From contig NC_020167.2 of assembly GCF_000224145.3 (NCBI RefSeq), positions 6,358,543-6,422,542 of the forward strand: 64,000 bases of DNA, read 5' to 3'. The translations under genes and the position numbers were made by a program. Below are positions 45,491-54,362 of this stretch, piece after piece; position 1 is the stretch's first letter; every line of letters starts with the position of its first letter. This stretch comes from Ciona intestinalis (lineage: Eukaryota > Chordata > Ascidiacea > Phlebobranchia > Cionidae). A model generated the notes under the pieces. The model worked only from the letters and a program-made list of their open reading frames with translations, searched no databases and was not told the DNA's origin.

Positions 45491-46282
45491 NNNNNNNNNN
45501 NNNNNNNNNNNNNNNNNNNNNNNNNNNNNNNNNNNNNNNNNNNNNNNNNNNNNNNNNNNNNNNNNNNNNNNNNNNNNNNNNNNNNNNNNNNNNNNNNNNN
45601 NNNNNNNNNNNNNNNNNNNNNNNNNNNNNNNNNNNNNNNNNNNNNNNNNNNNNNNNNNNNNNNNNNNNNNNNNNNNNNNNNNNNNNNNNNNNNNNNNNNN
45701 NNNNNNNNNNNNNNNNNNNNNNNNNNNNNNNNNNNNNNNNNNNNNNNNNNNNNNNNNNNNNNNNNNNNNNNNNNNNNNNNNNNNNNNNNNNNNNNNNNNN
45801 NNNNNNNNNNNNNNNNNNNNNNNNNNNNNNNNNNNNNNNNNNNNNNNNNNNNNNNNNNNNNNNNNNNNNNNNNNNNNNNNNNNNNNNNNNNNNNNNNNNN
45901 NNNNNNNNNNNNNNNNNNNNNNNNNNNNNNNNNNNNNNNNNNNNNNNNNNNNNNNNNNNNNNNNNNNNNNNNNNNNNNNNNNNNNNNNNNNNNNNNNNNN
46001 NNNNNNNNNNNNNNNNNNNNNNNNNNNNNNNNNNNNNNNNNNNNNNNNNNNNNNNNNNNNNNNNNNNNNNNNNNNNNNNNNNNNNNNNNNNNNNNNNNNN
46101 NNNNNNNNNNNNNNNNNNNNNNNNNNNNNNNNNNNNNNNNNNNNNNNNNNNNNNNNNNNNNNNNNNNNNNNNNNNNNNNNNNNNNNNNNNNNNNNNNNNN
46201 NNNNNNNNNNNNNNNNNNNNNNNNNNNNNNNNNNNNNNNNNNNNNNNNNNNNNNNNNNNNNNNNNNNNNNNNNNNNNNNNNN
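45491..46282. other. assembly gap (792 N)
   Basis: Run of N that removes the 3' exons of the AIG1/ADTRP-like gene and possibly other sequence. Confidence 0.99.
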
Positions 46283-47553
46283 ACAGAGAGCTCACAGTTA
46301 TTCCATACACACGACGTGGATACAAATGCTTGGTACAAAATAATTCAACCACAGTTATTAGGATCGAGGTGTGCTGAAAACAGGTATAATATATAAAGTC
46401 TTAGGTATGTCAAAATTCTAGCAGGGGTTGCAGCAATCTCCATATTTTCCTATTATAAAGCTATTTATTCATAAAATGTTCCAAAAACTACAAAACTAGA
46501 CTTACAGACAATCTTATTATACACACATGTTAATGCATGCTGATATGTGCTGATGGAGATGTCTTACCATTACATGATTCATCCATACTGGAATAATTTT
46601 ATCTAAATGTGCTGGATACACAAGTTCTCTGTCTATCAAGAAAATTGCCCAGAAAGTCGTGAATACCATCTGAATGAAATAATAGTCATTTTCGTGGCAT
46701 TGTATTCTGCTTATAATAGTTGTTTCATGATAGTATAAATATAAATTAGCAATATTTTAAGATGTTATGTGGTGAAACCAAATTGTAAACGCAGTTGAAT
46801 ATTACCAACTGTTTTAACTCAATCGTTTTATACCAATATATTCTATTTGTGTGAGGTCTTTCTTGAGGACCTGGGATTTATACCCTAGTTATCCCATTGC
46901 CCCACCCACGGTGTGTTCTATACCATATAGAGAATATCATACAGTCACGCCATGGGACCTGAGATTTAAGCCAGATTTGGCACAATCGCAAAAAAACATT
47001 TGTTCTACTTACCAAACAGCAAGGGAAAGCCACTGCGGAAAACAAGTTGTCTCTTAACTTTAGCAATTTGAAGCCAATTGACTTTGCATTGATAATATAA
47101 GCCACATCAGTTAGAACACATAAGGTAAATAAAGCAGCTTGAATATTCTGTAAAAGTTAAATTGGGTTTCAATAGTTTAGTGTTGTTAGTTTAACGAGTG
47201 TCAATGCCACTGCCAGCCATAACAAACAAGTAACATTCATTTATCGATATGCTGGTTAGGAGTTAGTGGCTCCATAATTCATAAATTTTATACCATAATG
47301 TAACTTTTTATTTTATCTGTACACAAAAAGGGAAAGAACTAAGTAGTTAAAACAACAGCTGTTTTGACAAGCAAAGAATAAAATAATAAAAGGTTCATTG
47401 AATAAATACCATATTTATATAAGTAAGGAATCTCCATGGACCACCAAACTTTGAAGGTCGAGCTGTTTCCACAAAGTTATGATACAACACAAGTGCTGAT
47501 ATTGATTGAAAGAACCCATAAACATGGAAAACTATTACGAACTTAGATGCCAT
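46283..47553 (-). CDS. AIG1/ADTRP-family membrane hydrolase, partial (3' end in gap)
   Basis: Coding exons: 47410-47553, 47013-47147, 46568-46669, and 46374-down to the gap (46283-46373 visible); phases agree, giving 157 residues. The family (AIG1, ADTRP) are multipass membrane proteins that hydrolyse fatty-acid esters of hydroxy fatty acids using a threonine and a histidine. The threonine candidate is T44 in WRFLTYI. The histidine region reads WMNHVMHTS (H125 and H128), matching the conserved NHxMHT element. VLTDVAYIIN, LRDNLFSAVAFP and the DRELVYP loop also match the family layout. Later transmembrane segments are lost in the N run. Whether it is closer to AIG1 or ADTRP cannot be decided from the part seen. 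Confidence 0.85.
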
Positions 47554-47987
47554 CACCTAATTGTGTATCCTGCACCATTATTAGTGTTGTTAAAATTATA
47601 AGCGATAACTTTAGTTGTACACCATATTATTTACAACAGCTGTTATACAACTACATGCATTTAGAGATTTAAAACCCGTATTTTGAAGAATATAATTATG
47701 AATATTAATAAATAAAATTGCACAAATTAAAAATATAACTCTAAATTTTGTAAAAAGAAAATTAAATAGCACTTTAGATTAATGACATATTACTGCATAT
47801 TAGAAGATATGGAATCAAACTATTGTTTATAAAATTGCATAGCATGATTAAGTTTTGTACACAACAAAATTATGACATGGTAAAATAACACTAATTAATA
47901 AAAGCATTTAATATTAAGCAATTAGGCAAAATTAGTTAGCTTTTTTACAGACAGTTTATTGGGTAAAAGCATTTTTTATTTTAAAAT

Positions 47988-48533
47988 TTAGTTTCCTTCT
48001 GGAAGTGGGAATAGTTCTCCAGTTGCCCATTGGTAGTAACCCCCCATGTAATGTTGACTGTTCTTGTAACCTCCAACCTGAGCGATCTGCAAAGCCCATG
48101 TACTACGAACACCAGCCAAACATACAAAGACTATCTTGTCGTCTTTGCTTGGTTTCTCTATCCCATATTCTGCCTTGAAATCTTTATCACATAACTCAAG
48201 AGCTGGCCATAGAAATCCAAGAGGAATGTTTATATAGCGATGAGCATCTATTTTGCCTTCTTCTAATTCCGCCTTTTCTCTCACATCTATGAAGTAAGTA
48301 TTCTCTTCTTTCAGAGCATTGGTGAATGCATCTTTATCCAACCCATACTGTGGTCTATCCTCAATTTTTATCCACTCATTCAATGCAGTAGATTGAAGGT
48401 AAAAGTTGCAAGTGGGAACCTTGAATTGGCTACCTACAACTGTAGTCTTTAGCAAACCAACACTTCCAGCTCTTGGCCAATATTTTCCTGCAGCACGAGA
48501 GAGAACAGAAAGTGCTCTAAATGTAGTTGACAT
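47988..48533 (-). CDS. single-domain rhodanese (thiosulfate sulfurtransferase-like), 181 aa, intronless
   Basis: One uninterrupted frame. The first ~45 residues are basic, Ser/Ala-rich and lack acidic residues, as in a mitochondrial targeting peptide. The rhodanese domain (about 58-178) has YFIDVREKAEL, the HRYINIPLG turn and the active-site loop VCLAGVRS with catalytic Cys138, which would carry the persulfide. The C-terminal YYQWATGELFPLP is typical of small TSTD/GlpE-like proteins that move sulfane sulfur in mitochondria. AATAAA lies at 47955-47960, 28 bases after the stop. It lacks introns, unlike most neighbours, so a retrogene origin is possible. I cannot assign a specific TSTD ortholog. 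Confidence 0.88.
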   Translation of the reverse strand: MSTTFRALSVLSRAAGKYWPRAGSVGLLKTTVVGSQFKVPTCNFYLQSTALNEWIKIEDRPQYGLDKDAFTNALKEENTYFIDVREKAELEEGKIDAHRYINIPLGFLWPALELCDKDFKAEYGIEKPSKDDKIVFVCLAGVRSTWALQIAQVGGYKNSQHYMGGYYQWATGELFPLPEGN

Positions 48534-48910
48534 TATTCACCCTAAAATTTAACTTAAATGTATCTAGAAAATTAAATACAAAAACATTTGAATGCACTAA
48601 GAATTTTTTTTATAAAACAGTCAGAGTACACCTGATTTTGTAAATGCAATAATTCTGAACTAATCATATGCAGACTAACACATTGTCTTAAAGATTAAAT
48701 ATACACGTATTTTTTAAACGTTTTCCACCAATTATAATTTTAGGAACCTTTAGCATAAATAAGAGGTAAAAATATAATGCAGTTTTTACAGTCAAATAAC
48801 AACTGGAAAGTAACGACCAGCATTTAAAAATGTAGTTTCATCAAACTTTTATGATTGAATGTGTATATAAATATATAAAGAACTTTTAAAGAATAAATTT
48901 GTGAGAATAT

Positions 48911-51283
48911 TTAAGAGATTTCAAAAGACAAAACTAGTTTTGCATTTTCTTCAACAGTTTTTTGCATCATTTTTGCCAATCCTTTTGAAGTTTTTAAATC
49001 CTTTAGAAAAGCCATGCTAACATTATACAATTTCGTGCTGCAAGCTTTAAACTTGGGGTGTTTCTGAGATACACCATTGTCATTTAGAACTTGTACAACC
49101 AGATTCCATAACCTTTTCTTATTATCCTGAACGTAAAGTTTTTGGGAATCTCTTTTCTGAACTTTAGCACCAACTGGCTTCGTTTCAGTCTGTTTTGATT
49201 CATTTTGGGCTGTGAGTTTTGAAACACTCTCCTTTTTTACTGGAGTTGAAGACCTTAGCGACATTTTATGAACTCTGGGTGAAGCAAGTAACACCTTTGA
49301 GTTATTGGGGTTGCGTTTCTTTGGAGTTGATCTAAGGACCATCATTGAATGTGCAGGTAAGTTAGCTTGACCCACACGCTTCTTGTACAATTTCTCGGCC
49401 ATAATTTGTAATCTTTTTTTCTTCCTTGGCGTGTGTACTGGACGCTTTGGTTTATGAGGAGAATCATTTATATTCATAGTTACCGGCGATGGAACTTGGT
49501 GTTTTGAAGCCACTGACATTGTCTCGTACTTTACAAATTTTTCAACCGTCCGACGACACATTCGGTCGTGTTTTTCTGACGCTTGTGCATCGATATTAAA
49601 ACTAACACCATGATATGAAGTACCGATAGCAGACGTATATTTTTCCAGGTTTGAAATACTCGGTGTGTTGCTGTTCCCTTTATTCATGGACCTTAGGTTT
49701 GCTACTACTTTATTACGAGCATTTTTATCAAAATATTTCAAAATTTCATTCGTTTCAATCGATTTAAACTTCGATGCAGCATCAGGAATTGGGTTACTTG
49801 AACGTAACGAATCTAAACCTTTATCTTGTTTTGATTGAACAGCATATGCCTGTTTCTCTTGATTCAAAATCGCAGATAATTCTAAAGAGATAGTTTCTTT
49901 CTTAACCAGTGACACAGTTTTTGCTTTGACAGAATTCTCCGTCTTTAGATTGTTAAAATCTTCAAACCAAGCCCAAAACTCTGATACAAATTTCTGCAGT
50001 TCTTTCGGTGAAATTTTATCTTTTTTTAATTGATTCCAGTGGTCCAAAGCTTTGCGAAAACACCTTGCAAATAAGGGATCCCTACCAAACAACTGAGGTG
50101 CATTAATACTTGGTATGTTGGTAACATTCACACCAGTTTCTGCAGAACTGTCATGTACACCAGACAATTCATGGTCAAGTAAAAATCCTGCATTTAAATC
50201 GTGCAAGTTGTTTAATATGAATGCACTGAACAACACTAAAGTATTTGGGTATTTTGTGCAAGAATGTGTGCACGATGTTATAAGAAGGAATAATGGTTTC
50301 ATTTTTTCGTACAGCTTTATAACAGGGGGCGCCAAATCATCTGGAGATTTCCTAACAACATCTTTCCATTGCTTTGTCCCGAACTCACTTGACTGTGTGA
50401 AATTTTTATCAGATGTTATGTAGTCTAACCTGCACAGTAGTGCAATGCGTGTATTACTCATAAAAGCTTCCTGCAGGGCACATGTTGCATCATCCTGCTT
50501 GCTATAACCAAGCAGAAGTTCATGCCCACTCCACAAAATTAAAGGCACTGAATCAATGTCTATGAACTCTAATGCTTTCATTACGTTACCAAACCATAGA
50601 AAGTGTTTATCATCACCATCTTTACTATATACTCTATCAATTAAACTTCTCTCTTCATTATGAGGCAACATGAGTGTGAAACCACTCACAATAGATCTAA
50701 CACTCTCATCTGGCAACGTTATATCCATTGAACCCCTCCATACAACATTTCTATTAGATTTTACCACAAAATCCTGTTCTTGGTCTACCTGTATTAAATT
50801 TCCGGCAATAAAACGAGAAGCAGCCTCCATATTTTTTAAAGACTGATCAGAGTTGTAAATAAAATTAATATTACCAAGATGCCATTCTCTTAGTTTTTTA
50901 AGCACGCCAAGAAGTGGAGCTAATTTTTTCATATCTTCGAAAATTTCGCAGTTTGGTATCCAGTAAACATCAAGAACATAGGAGCCAGGAATGGGTAAAC
51001 TTTCAGCCAAAGAAAACAAATTTTCCATTGCACCAGAAAGTGTGGTTTTTATTTTATAGTCTTCAACATTTGCCCCAATGTATTTGACCCAGTTTTCACG
51101 TTTCTCACCATTTTCACAATCAGAAATCTCAATCCATTTGATATAATACCTCTGTGTTCTTTGTACAAGACTGGAGTATATACCACTGTGTGTTGTGTAG
51201 ATATCACTTAATGTGTGGCAGTCTCCAAGTTCGAAGTTAATAGATGTAGCTTGCTTCGTTATTATTAAAATATATTGGTCCAT
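48911..51283 (-). CDS. MTBP: MTBP, MDM2-binding protein / Treslin partner, 790 aa, intronless
   Basis: One long frame. The start MDQYILI matches the family N-terminus; a possible 5' exon edge is at 51311 (acceptor-like CTTTGCAG). The N-terminal half contains SLPIPGSYVLDVYWIP and VLKKLREWHLGNINF, matching the conserved MTBP N-domain. The middle is Ser/Lys-rich with SPHKPKRPVHTPRKKKR, nuclear-localisation-like. The C-terminal domain (about the last 85 residues) has ACSTKLYNVSMAFLKDLKTS and KGLAKMMQKT, the most conserved part of MTBP and the region related to yeast Sld7. With Treslin/TICRR it promotes CDC45 loading and origin firing; MDM2 binding is described for vertebrates only. The protein is shorter than human MTBP (904). 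A second truncated copy lies at 52025-52683. Confidence 0.9.
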   Translation of the reverse strand: MDQYILIITKQATSINFELGDCHTLSDIYTTHSGIYSSLVQRTQRYYIKWIEISDCENGEKRENWVKYIGANVEDYKIKTTLSGAMENLFSLAESLPIPGSYVLDVYWIPNCEIFEDMKKLAPLLGVLKKLREWHLGNINFIYNSDQSLKNMEAASRFIAGNLIQVDQEQDFVVKSNRNVVWRGSMDITLPDESVRSIVSGFTLMLPHNEERSLIDRVYSKDGDDKHFLWFGNVMKALEFIDIDSVPLILWSGHELLLGYSKQDDATCALQEAFMSNTRIALLCRLDYITSDKNFTQSSEFGTKQWKDVVRKSPDDLAPPVIKLYEKMKPLFLLITSCTHSCTKYPNTLVLFSAFILNNLHDLNAGFLLDHELSGVHDSSAETGVNVTNIPSINAPQLFGRDPLFARCFRKALDHWNQLKKDKISPKELQKFVSEFWAWFEDFNNLKTENSVKAKTVSLVKKETISLELSAILNQEKQAYAVQSKQDKGLDSLRSSNPIPDAASKFKSIETNEILKYFDKNARNKVVANLRSMNKGNSNTPSISNLEKYTSAIGTSYHGVSFNIDAQASEKHDRMCRRTVEKFVKYETMSVASKHQVPSPVTMNINDSPHKPKRPVHTPRKKKRLQIMAEKLYKKRVGQANLPAHSMMVLRSTPKKRNPNNSKVLLASPRVHKMSLRSSTPVKKESVSKLTAQNESKQTETKPVGAKVQKRDSQKLYVQDNKKRLWNLVVQVLNDNGVSQKHPKFKACSTKLYNVSMAFLKDLKTSKGLAKMMQKTVEENAKLVLSFEIS

Positions 51284-51311
51284 TCTTAAACAGAACAAGT
51301 CTACTACCTAT

Positions 51312-51974
51312 CTGCAAAGCAGATGTTATATAAAATATTTCATATAAATTACATAAATTTAAATATTGATTACATAAATTTTATATTTTGTACAGGGAAA
51401 AAGTCAGACAAGATTTGTATAAAATGTAAACAGGCTTATATTATATATATATTTTTTTTTGTTTATTCACAGATTCAATTTGTACCTAAGTTAAAATTAT
51501 AATAAAACAGCAATTCAAGAAAACCTTGTTAAATAAAAGTGAACAGATATATTACCTGATTAAACATAATACTTATAAAAATATTGCAAATTATAGAACT
51601 CTTAACACACTTGGGTGGTATGCAGAAAGTATACTTAAGTTTTTGCTTGATCTTAGTTTAGCTAAACGGAGATCATGCAAAAAACTTAAGTGGTATGCAG
51701 AAAGTATAATCAGTGATTCTTAGCTGATCTATGTTTATCTTTTTCATGTTTGTGACGTAACAATGGACGAGAGAATTTCTCTTGAAAATTACTCCACGAA
51801 GAAGGCAATTCTCGGTAAAAATGGCGACAAAAATGTTTAATAAAAGACAAAATCGAATTTGTTATTGTTTTTATACCTTTAACAGAATAGTAATCAATAT
51901 AAACAGTAAAAATAGTATGGAAAGAGTAGCAGCAAGTCGGAGTAAGGTCAGTAAGCGGTTACCGAACTTTTGCG
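51312..51974. other. MTBP 5' flank with hairpin repeat, up to gap
   Basis: The part up to about 51590 is also present at 52703-52993. Beyond it the two flanks differ. A hairpin flanked by 18-bp direct repeats lies at 51616-51708. An ATG at about 51762 starts a 16-codon frame ending at a possible donor, but no downstream exon can be joined, so I do not call a gene. Confidence 0.4.
51616..51708. repeat. hairpin between 18-bp direct repeats
   Basis: Identical TGGTATGCAGAAAGTATA copies lie at 51616-51633 and 51691-51708. Between them is a 57-bp imperfect palindrome (51634-51690) beginning CTTAAGTTTTTGC and ending GCAAAAAACTTAAG, with GTTTAGCTAAAC at its centre. Confidence 0.75.
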
Positions 51975-52024
51975 NNNNNNNNNNNNNNNNNNNNNNNNNN
52001 NNNNNNNNNNNNNNNNNNNNNNNN
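51975..52024. other. assembly gap (50 N)
   Basis: Exactly 50 N between two contig ends that carry overlapping MTBP sequence; likely a placeholder gap size. Confidence 0.98.
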
Positions 52025-52683
52025 ATCATTAAACTTCTCTCTTCATTATGAGGCAACATGAGTGTGAAACCACTCACAATAGATCTAACACTCTCATCTG
52101 GCAACGTTATATCCATTGAACCCCTCCATACAACATTTCTATTGGATTTTACTACAAAATCCTGTTCTTGGTCTACCTGTATTACATTTCCGGCAATAAA
52201 ACGAGAAGCAGCCTCCATATTTTTTAAAGACTGATCAGAGTTGTAAATAAAATTAATATTACCAAGATGCCATTCTCTTAGTTTTTTAAGCACGCCAAGA
52301 AGTGGAGCTAATTTTTTCATTTCTTCGAAAATTTCGCAGTCTGGTATCCAGTAAACATCAAGAACATAGGAGCCAGGAATGGGTAAACTTTCAGCCAAAG
52401 AAAATAAATTTTCCATTGCACCAGAAAGTGTGGTTTTTATTTTATAGTCTTCAACATTTGCCCCAATGTATTTGACCCAGTTTTCACGTTTCTCACGTTT
52501 CTCACCATTTTCACAATCAGAAATCTCAATCCATTTGATATAATACCTCTGTGTTCTTTGTACAAGACTGGAGTATATACCACTGTGTGTTGTGTAGATA
52601 TCCCTTAATGTGTGGCAGTCTCCAAGTTCGAAGTTAATAGATGTAGCTTGCTTCGATATTATCAAAATATATTGGTCCATTCT
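52025..52683 (-). pseudogene. MTBP: second, truncated copy of MTBP 5' end (duplication or unmerged haplotype)
   Basis: The copy encodes the first ~220 residues of MTBP and starts abruptly at the gap, corresponding to about 50637-51283 of the first copy. It differs by a handful of substitutions (for example IISKQ for IITKQ, IPDCEIFEEM for IPNCEIFEDM) and an in-frame 9-bp insertion that turns EKRENW into EKREKRENW. The upstream flank (52703-52993) is duplicated too. No disabling change is seen in the part present. It is either a recent tandem duplication or the other haplotype left unmerged. Confidence 0.85.
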
Positions 52684-53776
52684 TAAACAGAACAAGTCTA
52701 CTACCTGTCTCTGCAAAGCAGATGTTATATAAAATATTTCATATAAATTACATAAATTTAAATATTGATTACATAAATTTTATATTTTGTACAGGGCAAA
52801 AGTCAGACAAGATTTGTCACATGGTTATATAAAATGTAAACAGGCTTATATTATATATATATTTTTTGTTTATTCACAAATTTAATTTGTAAGTTAAAAT
52901 TATAATAAAACAGCAATTCAAAAAAACCTAGTTAAATAAAAGTGAACGGATATATTACCTGATTAAACATAATACTTACAAAAATATTGCAAATCATGGC
53001 AGTCTTTACACACAAAGTATAGGTTGACGTTGTATTAATTGAATTTTCCACAACTAGAAATTAACTATATAGGATGTGAAAAATGTAACTAGGATGTTAA
53101 AAAACACCCCTGGCAAAAAATCTGGTTTTGATCAAACTTTGTCATGTATATATCAGCCTAACCCAACGTCTTTTCTAAATTTGGCCTATCCTAATCCCTA
53201 AACTAAGCGTGCATTGCTGCAAGTGAAGCGTGCAAGTAAACAAATTAACTGCTTGGTTGCATCTTGCGCTCTTTTCACTTCAGGGGTAACGCGTAAGTAG
53301 TAAACAGAAAACAAAAAATTTTACAACCTGTTCGCGATATAACAGCTGGCGATTGAAAACATTTATTTTAGAAATTGCCGCCAATTGGTCGAAGTCCCTT
53401 AATCACGTGACATTCCACATGACCATGATACAGCTGATGTGTAAACATTTATATTGTAAAGAAATAAAAATCTTTCACAAAAAAGCGTATGATGTAAGTC
53501 ATAGCAAAATATCTGATATATTCATTGTATTGTATCAAAGATAACAATTCATTTGGACTTATTTTTTACTTATTTTGAGATTTTTTGCCCATCAGTTCTC
53601 TCTCAAATTAAGTTAGAAAAACATACCTTTTTTCTTTTTGTCTGTATTGCGGTTTGTATGTTTTGGCTACGGTCACATTTAACCGCACAACAATAAACAA
53701 GCGCAACAGTATATGTACTATAGTAAAGTGTTCTTTCATAGCCCTTATATTATTCTGTAATAAAAAAAACTAAAGG
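52684..53776. other. intergenic between MTBP copy and Cys-rich gene
   Basis: The first ~300 bp repeat the MTBP 5' flank. The rest shows no coding exon. The two genes on either side diverge, so this stretch should contain both promoters. Confidence 0.45.
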
Positions 53777-54193
53777 ATGATTGAAAAAGACTGCATATGT
53801 TCCGAAGAAGAGTCTTTAATTATGTGCCGTTTGTGCGGCAATCTGATGCGAGGTTTGTATATATTTGCAGCCATTTTATTATACCAGAATTCGACAGTGC
53901 GTGTTTACAAAGTTTTTTTTTGTGTTTTTTTTTTGTTAACATAAATACCTCCAATTGCTTATAGTATAAACAAGCATGATCAGAAGATGCATATAAACAT
54001 TAAAATTTAAAGTGACACCTTAATGTTTTCTAAATTTATATACCTTCACCTAGTTTAATATTATATTTTGTTTTCAGGCAGGATGATGCATATAAACTGC
54101 CCTTCACACCCAAAGGTGTATAATTTGATGGGGTACAAACATTGCTCTCGTTGCAGTTGTACAAGATTGCGAAAAGTTAATTCAAAGGCATAA
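53777..54193 (+). CDS. 63-aa Cys-rich, zinc-binding-like protein, two exons
   Basis: Exon 1 is 53777-53852 and exon 2 is 54078-54193 (phase 1 junction, clean GT and TTTTCAG). The product carries CIC near the start, CRLCG, then INCPSHP and HCSRCSC, giving about nine cysteines and histidines spaced like paired zinc-binding knuckles. The end is basic (TRLRKVNSKA). It is too short for most gene finders. It converges with INTS5, whose stop codon is 170 bp away on the other strand, so their 3' UTRs may overlap. I do not recognise a named family and infer zinc binding only from the Cys pattern. Confidence 0.65.
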
Positions 54194-54362
54194 AGGAGCC
54201 AGGATTCTCAAACTAGTTCCATTGCAATTGCAAGCAAAAGTTTCATTTCACTGCGTAGTTTCTTTCGCTTAAATTAGGATTTCATTCTTTTCACTTTACG
54301 TTTTGTGTAACATTTTTTGTTAATATACCACAACAAAACTGTACATATCTTTGCCTTTATTT

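Noticed and set aside
45420-46352. Three ~300-codon open frames across the large gap
   Set aside because: They are open only because N codons contain no stops; the short sequence on either side includes vector-like bases and the AIG1-like exon.
38405-51283. A possible operon of same-strand genes from MTBP to DHDH
   Set aside because: Spacers of about 377-510 bp are longer than typical ascidian operon spacers, and several genes have their own polyadenylation signals.
51762-51974. Possible first exon of a plus-strand gene (MDERISLENY start) next to the 50-N gap
   Set aside because: A donor-like GTAAAAAT follows, but no in-frame acceptor or second exon is present before the gap.
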